DNA of 64,000 nt from Leptolyngbya sp. FACHB-60 (GTDB taxonomy: Bacteria; Cyanobacteriota; Cyanobacteriia; Phormidesmidales; Phormidesmidaceae). The stretch spans positions 84,637-148,636 of the forward strand of contig NZ_JACJOX010000011.1 in the NCBI RefSeq assembly GCF_014695775.1, given 5' to 3'. Shown here piece by piece: positions 8,462 to 17,100 of this stretch. How positions within the stretch are numbered: the stretch's first letter is position 1; every line of letters begins with the position of its first letter. The notes beneath the pieces are model-generated. The model did no database searches and had not been told where the DNA came from. It worked only from the letters and a program-made list of their open reading frames with translations. The position numbers and the translations under genes were made by a program.

Positions 8462-9853
8462 GTGCCACACCAGAGAGAGGCTAGCATTTTTCAGCAGATT
8501 TGGCGGCCATGGGCAGGGGGAATGCTCCTGGTTCTTATCCTCGTTGTTCCGAGCGCTCGGCTTCAGGCTCAGGATGAGGCCAACCCTGAGGAAGCTCCTG
8601 CTTTGCCGGCCTTGCCTGCATCCCCAGCACCAACCCCCGATCGCGCCGAAGATAGGCTGTTTTTTGCCGATGTGCTGGTGCGGGGCCAGCCGGTGTTTCA
8701 GGTGGGCAGCTTAACGGGGTTGACTGCCAGCGATCGCGCCCAGATTATCAACCGCCGCATCGCTGGGCTGCTGAGTCAGGCTCAGGAACTCAAGCCAGTT
8801 GCCGTGCAGGTGGATGATGAGCGCCAGATTGCTCTGCTGACGGTAAACAACCGGGTGCTAATGACGGTGACCCAGCAAGATGCCGCCGATTTTGGCCTCA
8901 CCGTTGAAGAGCTGGCCCAGCAGTGGGCCGATCGCCTCAATAGAGTGCTGGCCCAACCCAATTTAGCCGTTGACGTACTGCAACGGCTCAACGGAACGGC
9001 TCGGCAGCTAGTAGATGACACGATTGTGCTGCTGCCGTCGCTGGTGGGGGCGATCTTGCTGGTGGGTCTGACCTGGATAGTGGCCAAGGGTGTGCGGCGG
9101 GTGGGGCGCCTGTGGGCCGAGCAAACTGAGGGCGATCGCGGCACCGAAATTCTGATTGGCCGTCTCTGCTATGGCGGCGTTTGGGTACTGGGCAGCGTGG
9201 TAGCCCTGGGGGTGCTGGGCCTAAACTTTGGTACGCTACTCGGCACCCTGGGGCTGACCAGCGTGGCGATTGGCTTTAGCCTGCGCGACGTGCTCAGCAA
9301 CTATATTTCTGGGGTGATTTTGCTGGCAGCCCGCCCGTTTCGCATTAGCGACCAGGTGGTGATTGGCAGCTACGAGGGCACCGTGGTGCAAATTCAGCTG
9401 CGGGCTACCACTATGCGCACCTACGATGGGCGGCTGGTCTACATCCCCAATCAGCAGGTATTTCAAAAGAGTGTGGTCAACAATACTGACTCCCCCGTGC
9501 GCCGCAGCGATGTCGTGGTTGGTATCGACTACGATGCCGATATCAACGCCGCCCGCCAGGTGATTGTTGAGGCGGTTACACAGATTAAAGGCGTTGAGCC
9601 AGAGCCACCGCCGCTGGTTTTGGTGCAAGACTTGGCACCCAGCACTGTCAAACTGGAGGTGCGGTTTTGGGTAAATTCTCGCCGTCAGTCATATTTGCAG
9701 GTGACTTCAGCAGCCTCTCAAGCGATTAAAGAGAGTTTGCAAGAGGCGGGTATCGAAATGCCCACAGAGATTTACACGCTCACCTTTCGCCAGGGGGCGA
9801 TCGATACCATCAGCGCGATCGTCGCCGAGGGGTCAGACCAGCAAGAGTCCTAA
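8462..9853 (+). CDS. MscS-family mechanosensitive channel
   Basis: A 463-residue protein. It begins with a hydrophobic signal-like segment (MLLVLILVVPSARLQA), then an extracytoplasmic region of about 150 residues, two or three membrane segments near 190-260 (ILLVGLTWIVAKGV, VVALGVLGL), and the MscS pore helix and beta domain. The core GLTSVAIGFSLRDVLSNYISG followed by RPFRISDQVVIG and YIPNQQVFQKSVVNNT is diagnostic. It should release solutes on hypo-osmotic shock. I give the GTG start at 8462, which supplies positively charged residues before the hydrophobic run. ATG 8522 with GGGGGA upstream is a realistic alternative. Confidence 0.88.
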   Translation: MPHQREASIFQQIWRPWAGGMLLVLILVVPSARLQAQDEANPEEAPALPALPASPAPTPDRAEDRLFFADVLVRGQPVFQVGSLTGLTASDRAQIINRRIAGLLSQAQELKPVAVQVDDERQIALLTVNNRVLMTVTQQDAADFGLTVEELAQQWADRLNRVLAQPNLAVDVLQRLNGTARQLVDDTIVLLPSLVGAILLVGLTWIVAKGVRRVGRLWAEQTEGDRGTEILIGRLCYGGVWVLGSVVALGVLGLNFGTLLGTLGLTSVAIGFSLRDVLSNYISGVILLAARPFRISDQVVIGSYEGTVVQIQLRATTMRTYDGRLVYIPNQQVFQKSVVNNTDSPVRRSDVVVGIDYDADINAARQVIVEAVTQIKGVEPEPPPLVLVQDLAPSTVKLEVRFWVNSRRQSYLQVTSAASQAIKESLQEAGIEMPTEIYTLTFRQGAIDTISAIVAEGSDQQES

Positions 9854-9865
9854 AAAGTTTTGTGA

Positions 9866-9910
9866 GATAGGCATCCTGCCTGCCTGGCCAAGACAGGCAG
9901 GATGCCTATC
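9866..9910. repeat. 17-bp perfect inverted repeat, likely transcript-end hairpin
   Basis: The arms GATAGGCATCCTGCCTG at 9866-9882 and its exact complement at 9894-9910 are separated by 11 bases. It begins 13 bp after the MscS stop codon. There is no clear T-run after it, so it may be a stabilising 3' hairpin or a mobile short repeat rather than a classic terminator. The motif GTCAGGCAGGATGC recurs near 51400 after the MFS gene. Confidence 0.65.
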
Positions 9911-10058
9911 ATACAAAGCTTCCAGGATTTGGGCTGATCCACCAATACAGCTTTAAAGAAATCTGACCAGCTTCTGACCACAAGCCACAAAAAAGATATG
10001 GAACGGATGAGCGGCAGCGCGTAGTCTAGGGTGAGGTGACGATGCAGGCCTAACAGCG

Positions 10059-11381
10059 ATGGCATATAAAGAACTGGTTGCTTTGCTAAATCAAGGTAGT
10101 AAGACATGGAATGCGTGGAGAAAGAAAAATCCCGACATTAAGGTAGATCTCAGCTCTGCCAACCTCAGCTCTGCCGACCTCATCGCCGCTGATCTAAGCG
10201 GTGCCAACTTACTCGGTGCAAACCTAAGCGACGCAAACTTCTACAGTGCCAACTTCAGATCCGCCATTCTCATGGGTGCCGATCTCAGCTTCATCGGCCT
10301 TCGCTTTGCTGACATCACCTCCGCCAACCTTATCTCCGCCAACTTTAGATACGCCGACCTCATCGACACTGACCTTACCTGTGCCAATCTCAGTGCTGCC
10401 GATCTCATCGGTGCCAACTTAAGTGGTGCCAACCTAAGTGGTGCCAACCTCAATGGGTCTCAAGTACTCCATACCAATTTCACTCAGGCAACACTTACAG
10501 GTGCTTGCATTGCAGATTGGCAAATCAGCAGCTCAACTATTTTGGAAAATATAAAATGCGACTATGTTTTTCGCACTTATGACGATGAGAAACAGCAATA
10601 TTCAGGCCGTCTCCCTGTAGACGTTGAAAGCACATTTGCCCCAGGTGAATTCGCCCAGCGATTTCAAATCATTGCCAGTGCCTTAGAAACCATTGACATT
10701 ACCTTCACCGAGGGTATCGATTGGAAAGCCTTTTTTCAGTCTTTTCAAGAATTACGACAGCGATATCCCCAACAGGATATCGGTATCCAAGGCATTGAGG
10801 AGAAGGAAGGAGCTTTGATAGTCCGCCTGAAAGTAGAAGCGGAAGAGACAGGAGTAGAGCTGGAACAGCTTAAAGGCCATATTGAAACCACTGAGAAGCA
10901 GTTGTATTCAGTTCAACTCTCATTACGGGAAGCCGAAGGGCAACTCAAGGTATATCGAGAGATGATGGGCGTAGTTCAAACTTTAGCGTTAAGACCTATG
11001 GGCGACCAAAATTTCTATGCTCCGGTGGGCAATGTGGCAGGTACCAACCAGGGGCAAATGACCGCCTACATCAACCAAAACAACGAGGCCATCAGCCAGC
11101 TCATTGCCGCGCTTCGGACTTCGGCTCAAACTTTTCCCCCAGAGCAAAAAGACGATGTGCTCATGGAGCTAGACGACCTGGAAGGCGATCTCAACAAGCC
11201 CGAAAAGCAAGAGCCGAAGCGCATTGGCAAACGCCTCCAACGGCTGATCGCAGCAGGAGCAGCAACCACAACACTGGCGGGGGGAGCCGCTACCTTTGCA
11301 GGCAACGTCAACGACTTCACCGCAAACGTGCTGGATCTGGGAGAGAAAATAGGTTTGACCCGAGATATGATTCAACCTTGA
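10059..11381 (+). CDS. Pentapeptide-repeat protein with coiled-coil and hydrophobic tail
   Basis: A 440-residue protein. Residues 30-145 are about 23 pentapeptide repeats of the A(D/N)Lxx type (SANLSSADLIAADLSGANL), which fold into a right-handed beta helix. A conserved cyanobacterial region follows (FAPGEFAQRFQII, GIDWKAFFQSFQELRQRYP), then a coiled coil (about residues 260-310), and a C-terminal part that ends with the small hydrophobic stretch AAGAATTTLAGGAATFAG. The role of this family is not known; the layout suggests a sensor or scaffold that may touch a membrane. ATG 10059 starts the frame. A bidirectional hairpin follows the stop codon. Confidence 0.85.
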   Translation: MAYKELVALLNQGSKTWNAWRKKNPDIKVDLSSANLSSADLIAADLSGANLLGANLSDANFYSANFRSAILMGADLSFIGLRFADITSANLISANFRYADLIDTDLTCANLSAADLIGANLSGANLSGANLNGSQVLHTNFTQATLTGACIADWQISSSTILENIKCDYVFRTYDDEKQQYSGRLPVDVESTFAPGEFAQRFQIIASALETIDITFTEGIDWKAFFQSFQELRQRYPQQDIGIQGIEEKEGALIVRLKVEAEETGVELEQLKGHIETTEKQLYSVQLSLREAEGQLKVYREMMGVVQTLALRPMGDQNFYAPVGNVAGTNQGQMTAYINQNNEAISQLIAALRTSAQTFPPEQKDDVLMELDDLEGDLNKPEKQEPKRIGKRLQRLIAAGAATTTLAGGAATFAGNVNDFTANVLDLGEKIGLTRDMIQP

Positions 11382-11389
11382 TTCGGTTT

Positions 11390-11423
11390 CGTAGGGTGCA
11401 TTGCTCCGCGAATGCACCCTACG
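11390..11423. terminator. Bidirectional hairpin between convergent genes
   Basis: Perfect 13-bp arms CGTAGGGTGCATT (11390-11402) and AATGCACCCTACG (11411-11423) with an 8-base loop. It starts 8 bp after the pentapeptide-gene stop and overlaps the last codons of the Uma2 gene on the other strand, so it could end both transcripts. It resembles other short cyanobacterial repeats starting GTAGGGTG. Confidence 0.65.
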
Positions 11424-12063
11424 ATTGGCCTTTCACCCATTCTCTGACCGATCGCCGTAGCGCTAGCCGACCCGCCGATCGCTGCGATTCAATTAGCTGA
11501 GGCAGAGCGCGAATATCCAGCGTGGGAAACACTCGGCTTTGCTCTGACACCCCATAGCGATCGCCTTCCAGCAAGTAAATCGTCAACACACCGCTGTCGT
11601 AGCACCAGATTTCTGGTACGCCCAGCCGCGCATAGATCGGAAAGCGATCGAGTGATTTGCTGGTGAGATCGATTTCGAGGGCGAGATCGGGGGGTGGGTC
11701 GCGATCGAGATCAAACTCTAGCTTGCCGCGCACCAGCGCTTCATTTTGGAAGTAAAAGCAGTTGTCGGGTTCGATGCCTGCTTGCTGAGCCTTGCGCCGC
11801 CAGGTAGCTGAACCATAACTGGCGTACTCCACAGTGAGTTCTTCGGCCATGTCCTTGACCGCATCGCCAATGGTCTCTTTAAAGTACTCGTGCTCTGGCA
11901 GAGGGGCCATAATTTCTAAAAAGCCTTTGTCATAGGCGATGCGGGTGCTGCGGTGGTTCCCCAGCTCGGCCAAGATGGCTTCGAACTCGGCCCAGCTCAC
12001 GTCGCGCAGCACCAGGCTCTTGCCCAGAGGTACCTCAATCTGGCGTAGCTCAAGGGTGACCAT
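11419..12063 (-). CDS. Uma2-family (DUF820) putative endonuclease
   Basis: A protein of about 214 residues of the Uma2 family, a PD-(D/E)xK nuclease fold that is greatly expanded in cyanobacteria. The predicted active-site residues are visible: an acidic/helical start (YDKGFLEIMAPLPEHEY), then PPPDLALEIDLTSKS giving the D...ExD-type core, and the strand VPEIWCYD. The cellular role is not known. I start at ATG 12063 (MVTLELRQIEV). A GTG at 12075 would add four residues. Its 3' end overlaps the shared hairpin with the pentapeptide gene. Confidence 0.85.
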   Translation of the reverse strand: MVTLELRQIEVPLGKSLVLRDVSWAEFEAILAELGNHRSTRIAYDKGFLEIMAPLPEHEYFKETIGDAVKDMAEELTVEYASYGSATWRRKAQQAGIEPDNCFYFQNEALVRGKLEFDLDRDPPPDLALEIDLTSKSLDRFPIYARLGVPEIWCYDSGVLTIYLLEGDRYGVSEQSRVFPTLDIRALPQLIESQRSAGRLALRRSVREWVKGQS

Positions 12064-12099
12064 GGGTGCTTTCACTAGAGAGAAAACAAAAGTCGACCT

Positions 12100-12177
12100 G
12101 TAGGTTGGGTAGCACGCTAGCAGAACCCAACAAAACTCAGGCTAGCGTTGGGTGGCCCTGTGTTTCACCCAACCTAC
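12100..12177. repeat. Nested inverted repeat, GTTGGGT/ACCCAAC type, copy 1
   Basis: Outer arms GTAGGTTGGGT (12100-12110) and ACCCAACCTAC (12167-12177) enclose inner copies of ACCCAAC, GTTGGGT and the pair CGCTAGC/GCTAGCG. It fills the space between the Uma2 and TspO genes. A related core GTTGGGT...GTTTCACCCAAC is found at 54893-54920, so this is a dispersed repeat family rather than a local chance hairpin. Confidence 0.6.
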
Positions 12178-12195
12178 CTCTTAAAGATAGCCAAA

Positions 12196-12924
12196 TCAGA
12201 CCGATGCGACTGGATATAGGGGTTCCTGGCCGTTCAAGCGCCAGAGGCTGATGCAGAGGGCGGTAGCGATCGCCAGCCACACCAGCGACGGCAAAATAAT
12301 CCATCCCGCCAGCGGCACCACTTGAAAATAGCCAACCGTGACCACCGCCACCGAGAGCAACGGCCCCACAATTACCATCGGCACCGCAGCCCCCAAACGA
12401 CCCTCCACCGTGAAAATCGTATTCCAGGTGTCACCCAGGCTGAGGTGCACCACGTAGAGAATTAGCGGCCAGCTCAAAAAGGTTTGCCCCATCGCCGACC
12501 ACACCAAATAGGCCGAGACCACCCGCAGCACGGCAATACTCATCCACACAATGGGGAAGGCCAACGGTGGCGGTGCCCAGCCCGGACGCTGAAGCGATGT
12601 GTAGCGACCGCTGTTGCGCGTATTGTCGAGCAGAGAGAACAGGCGCGATCGCAGCGTCACAAAGGCAAAAAAGGCGCAGGCGATCGCAGTTGTTGTCCAG
12701 GGAGCTAGGGCATCCAGGTTGAAGTACCCGAAGGCCACATCCATAGCCCACAATAATGCGGTCATCGCTGCCACCTGGGCGATCGTCGCTCCTAGATAGG
12801 TCAGAGTGGCTTTCTTGTCCCAACTAGGATTGGCCAAATTGGTCTGGATGGTGGTGTCGCGGGTGGCCTCGTTGACCCCCATCACCCGGTTGACGCCGCT
12901 TTTCACAATTTTTTTACTACTCAT
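12196..12924 (-). CDS. TspO/MBR-family membrane protein
   Basis: A 242-residue protein with an N-terminal cytoplasmic stretch of about 40 residues and at least five membrane segments. The family core is clear: RPGWAPPPLAFPIVWMSIAVL near residue 115-135, followed by the GDTWNTIF segment and LGAAVPMVIVGPLLSVAV. TspO proteins bind tetrapyrroles and cholesterol-like ligands and in cyanobacteria respond to stress and light. It is longer than most bacterial TspO proteins (about 160 residues), mainly through the N-terminal extension and an extra hydrophobic stretch. It is divergent from the desaturase-like gene at 13096. Confidence 0.82.
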   Translation of the reverse strand: MSSKKIVKSGVNRVMGVNEATRDTTIQTNLANPSWDKKATLTYLGATIAQVAAMTALLWAMDVAFGYFNLDALAPWTTTAIACAFFAFVTLRSRLFSLLDNTRNSGRYTSLQRPGWAPPPLAFPIVWMSIAVLRVVSAYLVWSAMGQTFLSWPLILYVVHLSLGDTWNTIFTVEGRLGAAVPMVIVGPLLSVAVVTVGYFQVVPLAGWIILPSLVWLAIATALCISLWRLNGQEPLYPVASV

Positions 12925-13095
12925 CTGCCTAAAAAGAGTGGTTTATGAAGATAGCTCTGCTCCCTGCTCCCACGGGGAGAGGGGTTGGGGGTGAGGAAAG
13001 CCGAGGATCGCAATACCTATCCCCCGATCCTAACCCCTACAGGCCATCGCTACCGATAGAGTAAAGGAGGTCTATGGGCAACGGGGGCAAGAACA

Positions 13096-14598
13096 ATGGA
13101 AAACACAGCACAAAAGCGGGTGGTGATAGTCGGGGCAGGCTGGGCCGGATTGGGATCTGCCTATCATCTGGCGCGGCAGGGCTACGCCGTTACGCTCCTA
13201 GAAGCCGGAGCCTACCCTGGTGGACTGGTAGCGGGCTGGCAAACGCCCCAGGGTCGCGCCGTCGAGGCGGGCATCCACGGGTTTTGGTACCCGTATCGCA
13301 ACATTTTTGCCCTCACCGACCATTTGGGCATTCAGCCCTTTACAGAGTGGACGCGATCGGCCCAGTATTCGCCCCACGGGCTAGAGGTCGAGTCGCCGCT
13401 ATTTCAGGAGCAGCCCTACCTGCCGACACCGCTAGGCACGTTTCTCTATACCGACTTCAAGCGCCTGCCGCTGATCGATCGCCTCTCGGCCCTGCCCTTG
13501 CTGCAAGCGCTAATCGACTTCGACAACTCTGACGAGGCCTGGCAAAAGTACGATCGCATCACCGCCCGCGAGCTGTTTCGCCAGTATGGCGTATCGGCCC
13601 GGCTCTACCACGAATCGTTTGAGCCGATGCTGCTGGTCGGGTTGTTTGCCCCTGGAGAGCAGTGCTCGGCAGCAGCGGCGCTAGGAATGCTCTACTACTT
13701 CATCCTGGCCCACCAGCCCGATTTTGATGTCCGCTGGTGTCGGGGCACAGTGGGGGCGCAGATCTTTCGGCCTTGGACCGAGGCGATCGAGCGGGCGGGG
13801 GGCAAAATTTTGGCCAACCATCGGGTGTCGGATGTGACGGTCGGGGACAACCGGGTGACGGCGGTAGTCTGCGGCGACGAAGTGTTTGAGGCCGATGCCG
13901 TGGTGTTTGCCGTGGGCATCAGCGGGCTAAAGAAAATTGTGGAGCAGTCGGCGGGGTTGAGGGCGCGCCCTGAGTTCAGCAACATTCGCAACCTGGGAGC
14001 GATCGACGTGCTGGCGGCGCGGCTGTGGCTCGATCGCAAAGTCGATATTCCCCTACCCTCCAACGCCTGCTTTGGGTTTCACCCCACCACGGGGTGGACA
14101 TTCTTTGACCTCAACGCTATCCACGACGAGTATCGCGACGAACCGGGCACAGTGGTTGAGGCCGACTACTACCACGCCAACCAGCTCCTGGCGCTGGATG
14201 ACGACCAGGTGCTCAAGCAAGTGCAGCAGGATCTCGCGGGGTGCATTCCCGCCTTTGGCGAGGCCAAAATTGTCGATCACAGCGTCGTGCGCATTCCCCA
14301 GGGGGTGACTCACTTTGCCCCCGGTAGCTACCGCTACCTGCTGCCTACCACCACTAGCTTCGACAACCTGTTTATGGCGGGCGATTGGATTGTCACCCGC
14401 CACGGCTCTTGGTCGCAGGAAAAAGCCTACGTGACGGGGCTGGAAGCCGCAAACCGGGTAGTTTCAACGCTGGGTCAGGGGCAGCCCGCCAAGATTTTGC
14501 CGGTGATTCCTGATGAGCCTCACATTCAGGCGCTGCGATCGGTCAATCGCTTCGTGCGGCAGGGGTTGCAGGGGTTACCCCAGTTTTGGCTACCCTAG
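13096..14598 (+). CDS. Carotenoid-desaturase-like FAD-dependent oxidoreductase
   Basis: A 500-residue flavoprotein. The N-terminal Rossmann motif VVIVGAGWAGLGSAYHLA binds FAD, followed by LLEAGAYPGGLVAGW and VEAGIHGFWYPYRN. The C-terminal FAD block FMAGDWIVTRHGSWSQEKAYVTG and LEAANRVV match the phytoene/zeta-carotene desaturase superfamily. The substrate is not certain: it is a relative of ZDS, but this copy stands alone from pathway genes. A single stop ends it at LPQFWLP. A decayed duplicate of its last ~95 codons lies 680 bp downstream. An A/G-rich GGAGG (13067-13071) sits about 25 bases before the ATG, and no close Shine-Dalgarno is seen. Confidence 0.82.
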   Translation: MENTAQKRVVIVGAGWAGLGSAYHLARQGYAVTLLEAGAYPGGLVAGWQTPQGRAVEAGIHGFWYPYRNIFALTDHLGIQPFTEWTRSAQYSPHGLEVESPLFQEQPYLPTPLGTFLYTDFKRLPLIDRLSALPLLQALIDFDNSDEAWQKYDRITARELFRQYGVSARLYHESFEPMLLVGLFAPGEQCSAAAALGMLYYFILAHQPDFDVRWCRGTVGAQIFRPWTEAIERAGGKILANHRVSDVTVGDNRVTAVVCGDEVFEADAVVFAVGISGLKKIVEQSAGLRARPEFSNIRNLGAIDVLAARLWLDRKVDIPLPSNACFGFHPTTGWTFFDLNAIHDEYRDEPGTVVEADYYHANQLLALDDDQVLKQVQQDLAGCIPAFGEAKIVDHSVVRIPQGVTHFAPGSYRYLLPTTTSFDNLFMAGDWIVTRHGSWSQEKAYVTGLEAANRVVSTLGQGQPAKILPVIPDEPHIQALRSVNRFVRQGLQGLPQFWLP

Positions 14599-14848
14599 CG
14601 CTTGGCGAGCATTGGCCACCCTTACAGCATCTCAAGGCCTAAATACCATTGTCACAGCAGCTTTTGAACGACGCTCCTGGCACCGAGTTAGACGAAAATG
14701 ATGCAGCACGTTTACAAAGCTGAGATGCACGCTGAATCGCGTCACTTCTGAAAGGTTCTTACGTTTGCCACTATTTTGACCACAAGATAGCGAATCTATC
14801 CAAATCGACCTACTACGCGGCTAAACCATTGACCCTGAGATGGTTGTG

Positions 14849-15013
14849 CTAGCTTATGCTATCGAATCCTAAAGAAACAGGGGTTCGAAGCTCTCCTTTC
14901 ATAGACAGATCGATCGCCTGCCACCACAGCAAGCTCCAGCATTCTTTGCAGAAATTGTTCTGAACTGTAGTAGTCTGGCCGCATTTGCATCGGGAACGTA
15001 CTGACTTGGCCAT
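14849..15013 (-). CDS. Possible 54-residue zinc-ribbon-like small protein
   Basis: The frame starts ATG 15013 and reads MAKSVRSRCKCGQTTTVQN, then NFCKECWSLLWWQAID and ends at TAG 14849. The spacing C-x-C-x(10)-C-x2-C with a basic N-terminus looks like a small metal-binding ribbon. A weak GAGA lies before the ATG. It sits in an otherwise empty 680-bp stretch between the oxidoreductase and its broken copy. I do not recognise the family. The patterned cysteines are the only argument that it is real. Confidence 0.35.
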   Translation of the reverse strand: MAKSVRSRCKCGQTTTVQNNFCKECWSLLWWQAIDLSMKGELRTPVSLGFDSIS

Positions 15014-15277
15014 ATCTATTTTCTCAGCATTGCATCAACTTGTTCATTCAATTTTGGACATGGGCAGACTTCGTTTTGCAGGCTCTATAGGAGTAGTTAC
15101 GATTCTCTCAAAGGGTAAGTTTGTTATCGCCTTCGACTACTCCTAGAGAATGGTATGAGGCTAGAACGGTGTTTTGTGCAGCTGAGAGTTAACAGACAGC
15201 ATGGTTGTCAGATGAGAGTAAGTTACCTCGCGATACGACTTGATCAGGAGAGTTACTGATAGTGAGGTTAGAGGTTA

Positions 15278-15564
15278 TCCAAAACACCCATCAATAACCT
15301 GCTCATAGCGGATGATTGAATCGTCACCCATTACGACCGTTGGCCGCAGGAGAAGGCCTATGTGACGGGGCGAGAGGCGGCGAACCAGGTGATTGCGACC
15401 TTGAGGCAGGGGCAGCCCGCTAAGATTTTGCCCGTGATTCCCGATGGCCGCATATTCAGGCGCTGCGATCGGTTAATCGCTGGGTGCGGCAGGGGTTGCA
15501 GGGGTTACCGAGCTTCTGGTTGCCCGAGGGTGTGGAGAGCAGTGCCCTCCGCACCTTCTACTGA
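15278..15564 (+). pseudogene. Decayed duplicate of the oxidoreductase C-terminus
   Basis: From about 15278 the sequence follows the last ~95 codons of the gene at 13096-14598. It reads NNLLIADD, then a TGA stop at 15317-15319 where the intact copy has Trp of GDW, then IVTHYDRWPQEKAYVTGREAANQVI and GQPAKILPVIPDG. A one-base deletion near 15448 shifts the frame, after which RQGLQGLPSFWLPEG resumes in another frame and ends at TGA 15562. The stop codon and frameshift show it is not functional. It is the remains of a tandem paralogue whose 5' part has been lost or eroded. Confidence 0.8.
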
Positions 15565-15668
15565 TAAATCAACGTGCTGCTGGTAACCGTTGTGAATATT
15601 GTTTGTTTCCCCAAAAAGCAACTTTCGGTTGCTTTTGAAACGGAGCACATCGACGAGGTCAGTGCCTT

Positions 15669-16139
15669 TTATCGTTTAGCTTGCCGACGGTCGAGTTTGA
15701 TCAGAGTGCTGCGCATGGGAATCAGCAGGAGCAAACTTCCCATGCCAAATAGAAGTAGGGACAACAGCAGCATGAAAATACTGCTCCAAAAAGTTGGCCA
15801 GCCCTGGACATCAGTAAAGGCTTCTAGCAAAACGTGGAGTTGCTGAAGGCCAAAGGCGATCGCGAGGCCGCCCAGAAAAAAACCAGGTAGCCCCAGCACT
15901 AACCAACTGGTGATCACCGCCCACCAGGGAGCGTAGGAGGTTTTCAGGTTTCGATAGACTTCGCCCCTGGCTTCGATGGCACCCATGGGGTCCATGGCGT
16001 TAGGAAGGTTAGGGTCTGGGCAAGAGGAACCGGATTGAGCCGGAACATTAACCCCATATTGAATGGGCTCTTGATGGGGAAAGTATTGGGCAAAATCGTT
16101 TCCCTCAGGGTTGGGTTGCCGAGGAGTGGAGGCAGACAT
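15669..16139 (-). CDS. Hypothetical two-helix membrane protein
   Basis: A 156-residue protein that I do not recognise. The first ~75 residues are polar and Pro/Asn-rich with two cysteines missing any clear motif. Two membrane helices follow (WWAVITSWLVLGLPGFFLGGLAIAF about 75-100, and SSIFMLLLSLLLFGMGSLLLLIP about 120-143). It ends in a basic tail LIKLDRRQAKR, which predicts a cytoplasmic C-terminus. ATG 16139 starts the frame. Confidence 0.6.
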   Translation of the reverse strand: MSASTPRQPNPEGNDFAQYFPHQEPIQYGVNVPAQSGSSCPDPNLPNAMDPMGAIEARGEVYRNLKTSYAPWWAVITSWLVLGLPGFFLGGLAIAFGLQQLHVLLEAFTDVQGWPTFWSSIFMLLLSLLLFGMGSLLLLIPMRSTLIKLDRRQAKR

Positions 16140-16321
16140 GACTTAAGGCTTGGGGGACATCTGAGGGATAACTTCACTCTATAAGTCAGCTATTCCGCAA
16201 TCCATCTCCACTAGTCTCAGAATCGAGTTGTGCTAGCTCTCAACCCACTCAGCAAATCCTCTAGTCTGGCGATCAAACGTCCTGGGCAATATGCAAGCTC
16301 CCCACATTCCTAAATGCTGGC

Positions 16322-16768
16322 CTAATGCCGCGATGAGATCGGAATGGGAACCAGTTGCCCTTCCCACCGCCGCCATTGGGAGTGGCGAAAAATCTTCTTG
16401 CGCCGCCGCTGCTTGGGTGGCCCAGTCAAAATAGCTAAGCTATAGGCCACCAAATAAACCCCAGCCCAAATGCTGTAGGCGTGGACAGAAACGCTCAAGG
16501 CAGGACCGTCGTAGTAGCGCATGAGCGTGGTAGACAGGTCAACCAAGTAAATGCCAAAGACAGCCCAACGGATGAGTGGGAAACACTTTCTAGCTAAGGG
16601 ATATCGCGCCGCGCCGGTAAACATAACCGGATATTGCAGATACATTAATAGAAAGAACGCCATGGCGAACAAAATACCGATCGCCGCCAAAAGCGTATAG
16701 TTTTCTCCTAAAGAATCTAGTGTTATGCCAAGCGCTAACAAGATAGCCGCAGTAACATTGATCATCAC
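16322..16768 (-). CDS. Hypothetical four-helix membrane protein
   Basis: A 148-residue protein with about four membrane helices (VTAAILLALGITL, LLAAIGILFAMAFFLLMYL, LIRWAVFGIYLVDLS, IWAGVYLVAYSLAILTG) and a strongly basic C-terminus (KQRRRKKIFRHSQWRRW). I do not recognise the family. It is on the same strand as the neighbouring small membrane protein at 15669 but separated by about 180 bp, so they need not be one operon. Confidence 0.6.
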   Translation of the reverse strand: MMINVTAAILLALGITLDSLGENYTLLAAIGILFAMAFFLLMYLQYPVMFTGAARYPLARKCFPLIRWAVFGIYLVDLSTTLMRYYDGPALSVSVHAYSIWAGVYLVAYSLAILTGPPKQRRRKKIFRHSQWRRWEGQLVPIPISSRH

Positions 16769-16981
16769 TATCCCTTAAACAGTCGCTAGTTTGCTATAGA
16801 AAGTGCTCTGGGCGCTAGTGTTCCCTGAACGAGCCAGAGTCTTAGCGAGCTCTCCAATATTTATAGATTTGCTGCAAAGTCGACCGAGTTGCCGCGATCG
16901 CGGCGATCGGAGTTGTAGGCTTGAAGGTGGGCGGCCCTAGTCATGGGCAAAGCCCCTAAGTGATTGTCAAGGAGGTGACCT

Positions 16982-17032
16982 ATGGCTGAGTCGGTATTGT
17001 GCGGCAACCATCATTTTTTCCGGCAAGGCTAG
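16982..17032 (+). CDS. Possible 16-residue leader peptide before rsgA
   Basis: The frame MAESVLCGNHHFFRQG follows AAGGAGGTGA (about 16970-16979), which is fully complementary to the 3' end of 16S rRNA. The ORF ends 68 bases before the preferred rsgA start. Few sites in the window have such a complete Shine-Dalgarno. Whether the peptide is made, or the site serves some other purpose, cannot be decided from sequence. Confidence 0.35.
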   Translation: MAESVLCGNHHFFRQG

Positions 17033-17100
17033 GCGGCACCTGATATTGGGTCGACCGCATGAAGCCTTGCCCCACGCAGGCTTCATCTGAGGAAAAACCC

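Noticed and set aside
13074..13532. 152-codon frame overlapping the start of the FAD enzyme gene
   Set aside because: It is Arg/Gly/Pro-rich, overlaps the strongly supported gene in another frame, and has no known motif.
17059..17100. ATG 17059 as the rsgA start
   Set aside because: The family start LNLTELG begins at TTG 17101, which has GAGGAAAA upstream. The 14 extra residues are not typical. It cannot be excluded.
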